DNA of 32,157 nucleotides, from the NCBI GenBank assembly GCA_026416095.1, contig JAOAFV010000049.1:1-32157 (forward strand). The letters are read 5' to 3'. The notes under the pieces are model-generated. The model searched no databases and was not told the DNA's origin. It saw nothing but the letters and a program-made list of their open reading frames with translations. A program made the translations under genes and the position numbers. The number at the start of each line of letters is the position of its first letter. Position 1 is the stretch's first letter. Of the stretch, positions 7,501 through 14,854 are shown one piece after another. Source of the DNA: Bacteroidales bacterium (lineage in GTDB: Bacteria > Bacteroidota > Bacteroidia > Bacteroidales > GWA2-32-17).

Positions 7501-8141
7501 ACTGGTCAAACGGTCAAAATGGAAATTACATTGTTAATCTCAATGCAAATACCTATTATGTTACTGTAACAGATGCTAATAATTGTATAAAAATCGATAG
7601 TATTAAATTAACACAACCTTTACCACTTGCAATACAGGCAACAATAAAAAAACCATCTTGCTTACTTGCAAACGATGGTAGAATAATAGTTAACATTAAT
7701 GGAGGTACCCCACCATATTCATACATTTGGAATACTACCGATACTACTAATGTATTTAACAACCTGAGCGAAGGTACTTATTATCTTACTGTTTCCGATA
7801 AAAACTCATGTAAAGCAGATACTTCTTTAAAATTACAAGCAGAACCAGTTGAGTGTCTTATTATTCCTAACATTATAACACCCAATGGTGATGGCAAAAA
7901 CGATAGATTCGAAATAAAAGGAATACAATTTTATGATTATGTTAAAGTAGAAATTTTCGATAGATGGGGAGATAAAATATTTGCTTTCGAAGGAAGCGGA
8001 ATAGAATATTTTAACATTCAAAATCAGTGGGATGGCTCTTACCAAGGTAAAAAAGAGTGTTCGCCATGTTCATTTATATATATTGTAGATGTAAAAGACA
8101 ACAACAGCCCCTATAATGGCATTGTAACCGTTATGAAATAA
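4512..8141 (+). CDS. Giant secreted surface protein with Ig-like and SprB repeats and a T9SS type B sorting domain
   Basis: 1209 residues. Seen in order: a signal peptide (MKKNVLQVLFIVFCCYISFS, cleavage near SFSQ); residues about 25-435 with repeated DGGYI.xG / F..K....G...W elements that suggest a beta-propeller-like lectin or PQQ-type fold; five Ig-like repeats of about 70 residues (443-814) with the pattern ICQGQS.TLTASGG...WS and TYTVTV..GC; four SprB repeats (about 816-1114) with pattern CYG..NG.I...GG.PPY.Y.WSNG; and a C-terminal CHU_C domain (from about 1117) with IIPNIITPNGDGKND and FDRWG. Known: CHU_C is the type B sorting signal of type IX secretion, carrying proteins through the outer membrane, and SprB repeats occur in gliding and adhesion proteins. 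Likely exported and retained at or released from the cell surface; adhesion is an inference. It has its own promoter; the downstream gene is unrelated in function. Confidence 0.9.
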   Translation: MKKNVLQVLFIVFCCYISFSQIKFQKRYGIGNLYNFLTSVVQNPDKTYIMAGHGVNVAQYELDVVKTDSIGNVLWAKRYYSPIFVATDYYESGKLIRTSDGGYIICGTRKTEAFVMKLDASGNVSWSKTYYISGASYHFLNNIKQTSDGGYIAVGYLKYSTNDSTDAFIVKITNNGSLTWGARWNNQTVNSDDAFLDVAEDVGSGYIAVGYTSQVFGSDTTWDALIVKFNTNGGVVWSNVLGSDNNDEQASVIIKQGTNFYIAGNTTQGAIGTDIFFMQMSPSGYQNWVKRFGYGLADLAFKILPLPGGGFSVVGGEITMGGNIIKADFDATGQYIVNTAYAYGGSWAFPTTLDAQKTTDNGWIIGVMSIDYAYYLLKANSSGSTGCYENTFNPAITTFTFNQDAFTGTLTTNVTSGNPSVTTSSFTINNIVTDCQFIPCDTPVVNITPANPSICQGQSITLTASGSNGSGPCTSWSWSTGQTTASINVSPTSTTTYTVTGYVGSCPSNPVSVQVNVNPVPTAQITGPTAICQGNSATLTASGGTSYLWSNNQTTASIQVSPTTTTQYTVTVSNQYNCTATATHTLTVNSLPLATISGPNSVCAGSQITLTANGGSTYQWSTQQTTQQINVSPNVNTTYYVTVTDNNGCSATASHNVVVNPVPVVSFAGDTSICEGQSTTIIASGGDTYLWSNGSTTNSINVTGPSGSYTYSVTVSYTTGCSSVRTITVNIHPNPSASATGGTTICQGQSVQLQASGGILYSWSPTTSLNNPSIPNPIATPNQTTTYIVTVSNEWSCTATASTTVNVLESPQFTAVITHVKCYGESNGSITLQNITGQPPFSFLWSNGANTQNISNLSVGQYTVTVTNAIGCSTVQQFTITQPQPLTGNTTINNVSCYGGNNGNISLSITGGTPPYSYNWSNGQNTSNAISLTQGTYSVTITDANGCSLVLGNLIVNQPATSVSVIVDSIKHVSCYGLSDGYIKISGNGGTPPYTYHWSNGQNGNYIVNLNANTYYVTVTDANNCIKIDSIKLTQPLPLAIQATIKKPSCLLANDGRIIVNINGGTPPYSYIWNTTDTTNVFNNLSEGTYYLTVSDKNSCKADTSLKLQAEPVECLIIPNIITPNGDGKNDRFEIKGIQFYDYVKVEIFDRWGDKIFAFEGSGIEYFNIQNQWDGSYQGKKECSPCSFIYIVDVKDNNSPYNGIVTVMK
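5838..6953 (+). repeat. Five tandem Ig-like repeats (protein level)
   Basis: Five successive units of roughly 210-230 bases, each opening with ...SICQGQS or a variant (SVCAGS, SICEGQS, TICQGQS) and closing with ...V.VNPVP. The DNA copies have diverged, so this is an old expansion, not a recent slippage repeat. Confidence 0.8.
6954..7850 (+). repeat. Four tandem SprB repeats
   Basis: Four units of about 220 bases. Units 2-4 share a nearly identical DNA core around GGAGGTACACCACC, at about 7235, 7478 and 7693. Unit 4 has lost the CYG triad (reads CLLAND) and unit 1 reads GQPPFSF in place of GGTPPYSY, so the ends of the array are the most diverged. Confidence 0.8.
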
Positions 8142-8204
8142 AAATTTTAAACCTATCCTTTTTTAAATAAAATCTTTATTACAATTTTGTAAAAAATATG
8201 TTTT

Positions 8205-9986
8205 ATGGCAATTGATTATTTAAAAGGTGGAGAATTTTTATTAAAAGAAAGTAATAATCTCGATTGCTTTATACCAGAAGAATTTTCAGACGAACAAAAG
8301 ATAATTGCCGAAGCATGCGACGACTTTTTAGAAAAAGAAGTCTTTCCTAATCTTGAAAAGATTGATAAACAAGAAGATGGTTTAATGCCATTGCTATTAA
8401 AGAAAACGGGAGAACTTGGATTATTAAGCCTACATATCCCAGAGGAATATGGAGGATACGGTCAATCGTTTGTTACTTCGATGATTGCTGCCGACAAGCT
8501 TGGCGCGGGTCATTCATATGCAGTTGCTTTTTCGGCACATACGGGCATAGGTACTTTACCAATTTTATATTATGGTAGCGAATATCTTAAACAAAAATAT
8601 TTGCCTAAACTAGCAACTGGAGAATTGCTAGCTGCATACTGTTTGACAGAACCGGGTGCAGGATCAGATGCTAATAGCGGAAAAACTCGCGCCACCTTAT
8701 CGGCCGATGGAAAACATTACCTACTTAACGGCCAAAAAATGTGGATTACAAATGGAGGCTTTGCCGATGTGTTTACAGTTTTTGCAAAAATCGAAAACGA
8801 TAAAATATTAAGCGCTTTTGTGGTAGAAAGAACATTTCCAGGAATTTCGTTTGGAGCAGAAGAAAATAAAATGGGAATAAAAGGCTCATCAACAGTGCAA
8901 ATATTCTTTAACGATTGCCAAGTACCTGTTGAAAATCTTTTAGGTAAACGAGGCGAAGGATTTAGAATAGCATTAAACATTTTACATATTGGACGTATTA
9001 AACTCGGTGCAAATGTTATTGGTTCGATGAAACGCGCCATTCTTCACTCTGTAAATTATGCAAACGAAAGGAAACAATTTGGCACTTCAATTGCTAATTT
9101 TGGTGCTATCAAATATAAACTTGCCCAACAAGTTGTTAAAACTTTTGCAAACGAATCTGCAGTATATCGGGTTTCTGATTACATAGATAAAATGATTGAA
9201 ATACAACAAGCAGAAGGTAAAAGAAAAGAAGAAGCTCAGCTTAATGCCTTGGGCGAATATGCAATGGAAGCTGCAATATTAAAAGTGTATGGTTCAGAAG
9301 CCTTAGATTACATTGTTGATGAAGCTGTCCAGATTCATGGAGGAATGGGATTTTCTGCCGAAATGCCTGTAGAACGCTGTTACAGAGATTCGCGAATTAA
9401 CAGAATTTTCGAAGGTACCAACGAAATTAACAGATTGGTTATTGCTGACCAATATTTAAAACTCGCTAAAAAAGCCGATTCCAATATTTTTAATGTAGCA
9501 AAAGAAATTTATGAAAATATAAACAGCATACCTATTATTAACGAAATAAATTCTGGCGACCTTGAAACTTATTCTAAAATCATTGATAACTTTAAAAAAA
9601 TAATAATACTACTACAATACAGAGCTTATGAAACATTAGGGAAACAATATTCAGACGCTCAAGAAATATTGATGAATTTAGCCGATATGTTAATTAAAAC
9701 ATTTGTTGTTGAATCGGCCTTTTTAAGAGTAAAAAAACTTAAAAACATTAAATCTACTGAAGAATTTTCGCTATATAATAGTATATTAGACGTTTTACTT
9801 GAAGATACTGCAATAGAAATATATCAATCAGGTATTGATACTATAAAGTCTTTTGCAAACTCAGATGAATATAAAAAACTTAACAAGGCTTTACTAAACT
9901 TAACAAACATAAAAATTTCGAACATTTTCGAAGCACGACGAAAAATAGCTAACAAACTTATCGAAGAAAATAAATATTGCTTTTAA
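8205..9986 (+). CDS. Acyl-CoA dehydrogenase, long C-terminally extended (VLCAD-like) type
   Basis: FAD enzyme that oxidises acyl-CoA to trans-2-enoyl-CoA, first step of fatty-acid beta-oxidation. Seen: N-terminal helical domain (to about 130), the FAD/substrate segment YCLTEPGAGSDA, WITNGG, the beta-domain, ERKQFG, QIHGGMGF, and RDSRINRIFEGTNEINRLV with the catalytic-type Glu403 (FEGT). The catalytic domain ends near residue 425 and is followed by about 165 further residues, as in VLCAD/ACAD9-type and the common ~590-residue Bacteroidota proteins; single-domain family members have about 380. The ATG at 8205 is the only start that keeps the N-terminal domain. No electron-transfer flavoprotein genes or thiolase lie nearby, so it stands alone between two surface-protein genes. 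Chain-length preference is inferred from the extension only. Confidence 0.92.
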   Translation: MAIDYLKGGEFLLKESNNLDCFIPEEFSDEQKIIAEACDDFLEKEVFPNLEKIDKQEDGLMPLLLKKTGELGLLSLHIPEEYGGYGQSFVTSMIAADKLGAGHSYAVAFSAHTGIGTLPILYYGSEYLKQKYLPKLATGELLAAYCLTEPGAGSDANSGKTRATLSADGKHYLLNGQKMWITNGGFADVFTVFAKIENDKILSAFVVERTFPGISFGAEENKMGIKGSSTVQIFFNDCQVPVENLLGKRGEGFRIALNILHIGRIKLGANVIGSMKRAILHSVNYANERKQFGTSIANFGAIKYKLAQQVVKTFANESAVYRVSDYIDKMIEIQQAEGKRKEEAQLNALGEYAMEAAILKVYGSEALDYIVDEAVQIHGGMGFSAEMPVERCYRDSRINRIFEGTNEINRLVIADQYLKLAKKADSNIFNVAKEIYENINSIPIINEINSGDLETYSKIIDNFKKIIILLQYRAYETLGKQYSDAQEILMNLADMLIKTFVVESAFLRVKKLKNIKSTEEFSLYNSILDVLLEDTAIEIYQSGIDTIKSFANSDEYKKLNKALLNLTNIKISNIFEARRKIANKLIEENKYCF

Positions 9987-10104
9987 TTACTGATACAAAA
10001 AAATAATAAACATTACACTTTTTAAGTTACTATTACAAAAAATTTTTCTGAATATTGTACAATATAATGTTTTATTATTTTGTCTTTTATTTTTTCTAAA
10101 AGAT

Positions 10105-13100
10105 TTGTTAAGTCAAAACCTTTTTAACTATAAAATAAAAACCGTTATCCCAGATTCTAATGTTGTAAAGTTCGATTCTATTATAGTTAACCCTTTAACC
10201 TTTAAGATATTCCATAACGATACAATTATTGATAATAAATACTATAAGTTATACCCCATCACATCTACAATTATAATTGATAGTATTTTACTAAAGAAAA
10301 ACATTACCATACTTTATTCTCAATGGAACTTTAAAACGCTTCCATTATACTACAATAAAGACGAAAGTATGATAATTAGAGACACAAATAAAATGTTTAA
10401 AAATGAAAAATATTATATACCTAAACCAGATTATTATTTTATTAAAGAATCTTTAATACAACGCGGTAGTATAAGTAGAGGAATTAGCATAGGAACAAAC
10501 CAAAATGCCACATTAAATTCATCTATGAACTTACAGCTTACGGGAAGCATTGGGGGAGGCTTCGAAATTAATGCTGTTTTAACCGACAATCAGTTGCCAA
10601 TTCAACCAATGGGAAATACTGCCCAACTAAACGAATTTGATAAAATATTTATAAACGTTTTTAATAAAAACCATTCTTTCTTATTTGGCGATTTTGATAT
10701 TGTTAATACTTATGAATACTTATCGATAAACAGAAAAGCTCAGGGATTTAAGTATAAATATAACAAATATGAAAACAATAACTCAATAATACTCGAAACA
10801 AATAATTCTGTTAGTAAAGGTAAATATAACCGAATGACATTTAAAGGTATAGAAGGTATACAAGGACCATATAAATTAAAAGGGCAAAATAATGAACCAT
10901 TTATTATTATTTTAGCTGGAACCGAACGCGTATATGTCGATAACAAGCTATTAAAAAGGGGCGAAGATAACGACTATGTAATTAATTACAATACTGCCGA
11001 ATTATATTTTACTGCTAAAATGCCCATAACTCACGATAGTCGCATTGTTGTTGAATTTGAATACAGCGAAAAAAATTACCTTCGATATTTAACATATAAC
11101 ACTTTTACATACAATTCAGAAAAAATTGTTAACAACACAACGTTTTATCTCGAAAGTGACGCTAAAAACCAGACAATTCAGTATAGTTTAACAGACAGCA
11201 ACAAGATAATATTGTCTTATGCAGGCGATAGCATTAACAAGGCAATTGCTCCATTTTGGAATTACGATTCCATACAAGATAATAATACCATATATTATAA
11301 GCTAGTAGATACATTTGTTAATAACATTATTTATAAAATTTTTGTTTTTTCAACCGATACCTCGGCACATTATAGAGTTAATTTTACATATTTAGGTAAA
11401 AACAAAGGTAATTATACTTTAGACAAAAATACTATTAATGGGAAAATTTATAAATGGGTTGCTCCAATTAATAATATTCCTCAAGGAGAATATGAACCAA
11501 TTTGGTTTCTTCCTTTACCACAAAGAAAAATTATTGTAAATAACAAGCTTCAATATAATTTTAGTAAAAAAAGTTCTTTCATACTTGAATTTGCCATTTC
11601 TAATTACGATAAAAACCTATTTTCAAAAATTAATGATAACGATAATAATGGCTTTTTTATAAAAACAGGAATTACAAATTATTTAACAAATAAAAACGAT
11701 TCGTCAAAATCATTTTATATTCAAAACCACTTTACATATATCAGTAAAAATTTTACTCCCATAGAAAAATTGCGATATATTGAATTTTCGCGCGACTGGA
11801 ATTACTCGTTACTAAAAATTAACAACGAAATTGAAGGCTTACACGAGGTAATATTTAAAACTTTTAAAACTAATTTTAACTCTGGTATTCAATACATTTT
11901 TAATTTAAATCAATATGAAGGAATGAAACCATTCATCAACTATAATTACAATAATGGTTCTTTGAAAACTATAAATAAAATAAGCTTTTTAATATCTAAC
12001 CAAGGTAGTTTTAATACATCTTTTTTGAATGTAAATTCAAATACTGAAAAGTTGGTAAAATATCTAACAGTTGGAAGTAACATATTAATTGAAAATAATC
12101 AGTGGAAAAACGATACAATTTTATTACCAGCAAGTTTTAAAAATATAAAACTTTCGAGTTACATACGAAATGCAGACACATCTAATTACAAACTAATTAT
12201 AGGATATAGTAAACGATTCAATTATATTTCCGACTCCATGATTTTCATTAAGTCATTTATTTCTAATGATATATTTACCGAATCGTACATAAAAACAAAA
12301 TATTTGAATTTTAATTCAAATATAACATACAGAAACCTTATACCTAAAATTGAAGGTAACACAAATAAAACAAAAAGTTTAACCTCTAACAATTATTTAA
12401 ATTTTTACCTATTAAAAAAATTTATTATTTTTTCTTTAAATCATCAAACATCGGCACAATTAGAAGCAAAACAAACTTTTCAGTACATAGAAGTTGCTCC
12501 AGGTAAAGGAAGTTATACCTGGATCGATTATAACAATAACACTATTAAAGAGTTAAACGAATTCGAAATAGCTCGTTTTCCTGATCAAGCAAATTATATA
12601 AGAATTGTAAATCCAACTCCAGATTATTTTAAAACTTATAGTTCAAAATTAATGCAAAATATTTTTCTCAGGCCATCAAATATAATTCCCAACAAAAACA
12701 TGATAACCAAGTTTATTTCATATTTTAATAATCAATTTTCTGTTCAAACAGATATTAAAACGAAGTCGGAAAAAATTCTTTATAAAATAATACCATGGCC
12801 TTTCAAAGAAGATAGTTTTCATGTTTACACTAATTATAACATAAGAAACTTTTTAAATTTCGATTACACTCCATTAAATTCATCGGTTAGATATCTTTAT
12901 CAAGCACAGCAGAATAATAACTTACTTTACATTGGCAATCAATTAATAAAAACTGAAAGCAATGGCATAATATTTACATCAAATTTAAAACCTTCTATAA
13001 TTTTAAATATTGATGGTACTTCTGAGCATAAAGAAAGTTATTCAGATAATTTTCTTGACCGTAATTATATTATTCTTACAAGAAGTATAAAGACAAATAT

Positions 13101-13470
13101 ATTATTTCAAATATCTAATAACTTAAGATTTTCTCCAGAGCTAAAAGTAACAGAAAAAAAAGAGAAGCTAAATAATATAACGCTAAAAACAACAGAAAGC
13201 AGTTTCGAAATACAAAAAAATATAAAATCAAACATACATCTCAACATTAAATACTCTTTTATTAACAATAACATAAAAAATTTACAAAATAGCTCGTTAA
13301 CATTCGAATTACTTAATGGCTTAAATCGTGGAAAAAATCACATTATAAACATACTCATATATTGTAATCTTACGTCGGTTTTAAAACTAAACTTCTCGTA
13401 TCAATGTAGAATAAATAAAGATACACGAACAATTCATTATGGAACTGTAGAACTAAGAGCATTTTTTTAA
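10105..13470 (+). CDS. Large surface or outer-membrane protein, uncharacterised (SprA-like motifs); start unresolved
   Basis: 1121 residues from a TTG at 10105, rich in Asn, Tyr and alternating polar/hydrophobic strands, as in outer-membrane beta-barrel proteins. Seen: a conserved block at about 116-200 (GSISRGISIGTNQNA, NLQLTGSIGGGFEI, DNQLPIQPMGNTAQLNEFDK), and a second at about 250-330 (GPYKLKG, GTERVYVDNKLLKRGEDNDYVINY, VEFEYSEKNYLR). I recall this arrangement from large uncharacterised Bacteroidota proteins and in style from SprA, the T9SS translocon; the link is inference. The start is odd: the residues after TTG (LSQNLFNY) look like a signal-peptide cleavage site, and the hydrophobic stretch needed lies upstream in this frame without ATG/GTG/TTG, or in the next frame from the ATG at 10067, which stops at 10097. 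See the finding. C-terminal residues end in a strand-like segment with a terminal Phe (LRAFF), typical of barrel proteins. Confidence 0.7.
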   Translation: MLSQNLFNYKIKTVIPDSNVVKFDSIIVNPLTFKIFHNDTIIDNKYYKLYPITSTIIIDSILLKKNITILYSQWNFKTLPLYYNKDESMIIRDTNKMFKNEKYYIPKPDYYFIKESLIQRGSISRGISIGTNQNATLNSSMNLQLTGSIGGGFEINAVLTDNQLPIQPMGNTAQLNEFDKIFINVFNKNHSFLFGDFDIVNTYEYLSINRKAQGFKYKYNKYENNNSIILETNNSVSKGKYNRMTFKGIEGIQGPYKLKGQNNEPFIIILAGTERVYVDNKLLKRGEDNDYVINYNTAELYFTAKMPITHDSRIVVEFEYSEKNYLRYLTYNTFTYNSEKIVNNTTFYLESDAKNQTIQYSLTDSNKIILSYAGDSINKAIAPFWNYDSIQDNNTIYYKLVDTFVNNIIYKIFVFSTDTSAHYRVNFTYLGKNKGNYTLDKNTINGKIYKWVAPINNIPQGEYEPIWFLPLPQRKIIVNNKLQYNFSKKSSFILEFAISNYDKNLFSKINDNDNNGFFIKTGITNYLTNKNDSSKSFYIQNHFTYISKNFTPIEKLRYIEFSRDWNYSLLKINNEIEGLHEVIFKTFKTNFNSGIQYIFNLNQYEGMKPFINYNYNNGSLKTINKISFLISNQGSFNTSFLNVNSNTEKLVKYLTVGSNILIENNQWKNDTILLPASFKNIKLSSYIRNADTSNYKLIIGYSKRFNYISDSMIFIKSFISNDIFTESYIKTKYLNFNSNITYRNLIPKIEGNTNKTKSLTSNNYLNFYLLKKFIIFSLNHQTSAQLEAKQTFQYIEVAPGKGSYTWIDYNNNTIKELNEFEIARFPDQANYIRIVNPTPDYFKTYSSKLMQNIFLRPSNIIPNKNMITKFISYFNNQFSVQTDIKTKSEKILYKIIPWPFKEDSFHVYTNYNIRNFLNFDYTPLNSSVRYLYQAQQNNNLLYIGNQLIKTESNGIIFTSNLKPSIILNIDGTSEHKESYSDNFLDRNYIILTRSIKTNILFQISNNLRFSPELKVTEKKEKLNNITLKTTESSFEIQKNIKSNIHLNIKYSFINNNIKNLQNSSLTFELLNGLNRGKNHIINILIYCNLTSVLKLNFSYQCRINKDTRTIHYGTVELRAFF

Positions 13471-13659
13471 AAGATGTTTGTTTAGGATACTCTAACTTTA
13501 GAAATTTTTTATAATAGGAAAATTTTTCCATATAAAAACTTTTTATTTACCTTTCTTGTAAAGAAATTTGTTATAATTATTAATCGACAGATTATTCTTC
13601 TCGTAACACCAATTATTAATAGACTCTAAATATGCGTGATTCAATCAAAATGGGCTGGC

Positions 13660-14163
13660 TTATTCTCCTCGTAAAACCCAAACCGAAGTTTCAGCCGTTT
13701 CATTACCAGCTTTTGCAACTCCCTTAATTAAAAAAATTCTATCATTCACCCCCAGTTCTTTACCACTAAAGTATTCTTCGTAACAGCCTGGGTCCTTTTC
13801 GCTATTAACAAGTGTTTTTAAAAGTTTGCTATAAACATTATATACATCAATTTTTACAGAACATCTTTTTTGTAAGGTATATTCTATTTTAACATATTCT
13901 TGATATGGGTTTGGCTTACAATCTATAAATATGATATTACCTGTTTTACAAGGACCGATGTAGTCGCCATGGGCAAGATGAGCTTCTAAAGCATTAATAC
14001 TTATTGTGATAGTTTGAGGATTATTTGGATTTCCTGGTGGGTAATGACATATCGTTATCTTATCGTTATTCCCAGAATTTCCCTGCCCATAATTGGAATA
14101 TGCAATTACTATTAAAACACAACTCAAAATTATTAAAACCTTATTTTTTACTTTAGTTTTCAT
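13660..14163 (-). CDS. Small secreted protein with ICH...HLAHGD motif and a C-terminal beta-sandwich
   Basis: 167 residues. Seen: a signal peptide (about 1-26, MKTKVKNKVLIILSCVLIVI with cleavage near YGQG); residues 35-72 carry KITICHYPPGNP, TITIS and AHLAHGDYIGPC with C39, H40, H62, H65 and C72; residues about 86-150 (VKIEYTLQKRCSVKIDVYNV, LLKTLVNSEKDPG) resemble the FlgD-Ig / T9SS type A sorting-like beta-sandwich, but the last residues (VWVLRGE) are not a standard sorting end. I recall the ICH..PPGN..... HLAHGD block from many secreted Bacteroidota and other environmental proteins; no function is known to me. The Cys/His set suggests metal binding or a disulfide. Unlike its neighbours it has a good Shine-Dalgarno site. 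It stands alone, with long gene-poor DNA upstream. Confidence 0.75.
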   Translation of the reverse strand: MKTKVKNKVLIILSCVLIVIAYSNYGQGNSGNNDKITICHYPPGNPNNPQTITISINALEAHLAHGDYIGPCKTGNIIFIDCKPNPYQEYVKIEYTLQKRCSVKIDVYNVYSKLLKTLVNSEKDPGCYEEYFSGKELGVNDRIFLIKGVAKAGNETAETSVWVLRGE

Positions 14164-14167
14164 AACT

Positions 14168-14173
14168 ACCTCC
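14168..14173 (-). promoter_or_regulatory. Shine-Dalgarno site of the small secreted-protein gene
   Basis: The minus strand reads GGAGGT four bases before the ATG (AGTT spacer), after an A-run. Most genes in this window have only A-rich leaders, which is usual in Bacteroidota, so this strong site is unusual and supports the chosen start. Confidence 0.7.
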
Positions 14174-14854
14174 TTTTTTTGTAATAAACGTATTTTTCTT
14201 TAATTAGTTCTAACATCATTAAAATCTTTGACAAATAACAATATTCTAAGGATAAAATAATACTTACAACTGATAAATCATATTTTTTAGCTACCTTTTC
14301 CTTTACTTTTTTTACCCTACCTACTAATATTTTAAAATTCGTTTTTAAAACCTATACTCGAAATTATTTTACAAATGGGAGCATATAAAAAATAATTTAT
14401 TCATCTTAAATGATTTTATTATTTTTAGGGCTTTATTAACTTTTATACAAAACAAAAAATAACCTGTCAATATAACTATATAAGCACCTCAAATAATTAT
14501 TAATTTAGGAGTGCTAAAAAAACATGCAAAAATATAGTTGTAGTCAGAGTATTACTTCTTTCACTTAATTTTTATGGAAATATAGTCATAAATAGCATTG
14601 TTTATGTAAAATCAAAAAAGTACATTCATATAACTAATTATTATGCATAAGCTCTTTTATGTATCAATTTATATATGAATTTTCAAGTTTCAAAAATTTA
14701 TATGTTGAAATAAATAAAATGCTTAGGTGTAAATACTTGCACACATAATTATAAAATACTTTCATTTTTAAAAACAGATAAAAACAAAATCTTTCTAAAA
14801 GCTTTATACAATTGATCTAACTTTATTTTTTTACTAAAAATAAACGTTAGTAAA
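14174..14854. other. Gene-poor AT-rich stretch
   Basis: About 680 bases upstream of the small secreted-protein gene and downstream of rseP. I see no supported gene on either strand. It contains a nested inverted repeat: AACTATA (14474-14480) with TATAGTT (14533-14539) enclosing AGCAC (14483-14487) with GTGCT (14511-14515). Any promoter of the 13660-14163 gene should lie at its left edge, but no exact TAnnTTTG is present there. Confidence 0.5.

Noticed and set aside
5838-7850. Regular repeats that might be taken for a CRISPR array
   Set aside because: Units are 210-230 bases, in frame, diverged, and encode Ig-like and SprB domains; there are no short identical repeats with unique spacers.
8717-9040. 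Antisense open frame of 107 codons in the acyl-CoA dehydrogenase gene
   Set aside because: It mirrors a strongly conserved coding region and shows no recognisable protein character.
13517-13529. GGAAAATTTTTCC as a terminator between the convergent genes
   Set aside because: The arms leave almost no loop, there are no G/C pairs beyond two, and no distinct T-run follows; the pairing is weak.
14474-14539. Nested inverted repeat as a small RNA gene
   Set aside because: Arms of 7 and 5 bases, mostly A/T, are expected by chance in about 680 bases of such composition; no promoter element stands next to it.
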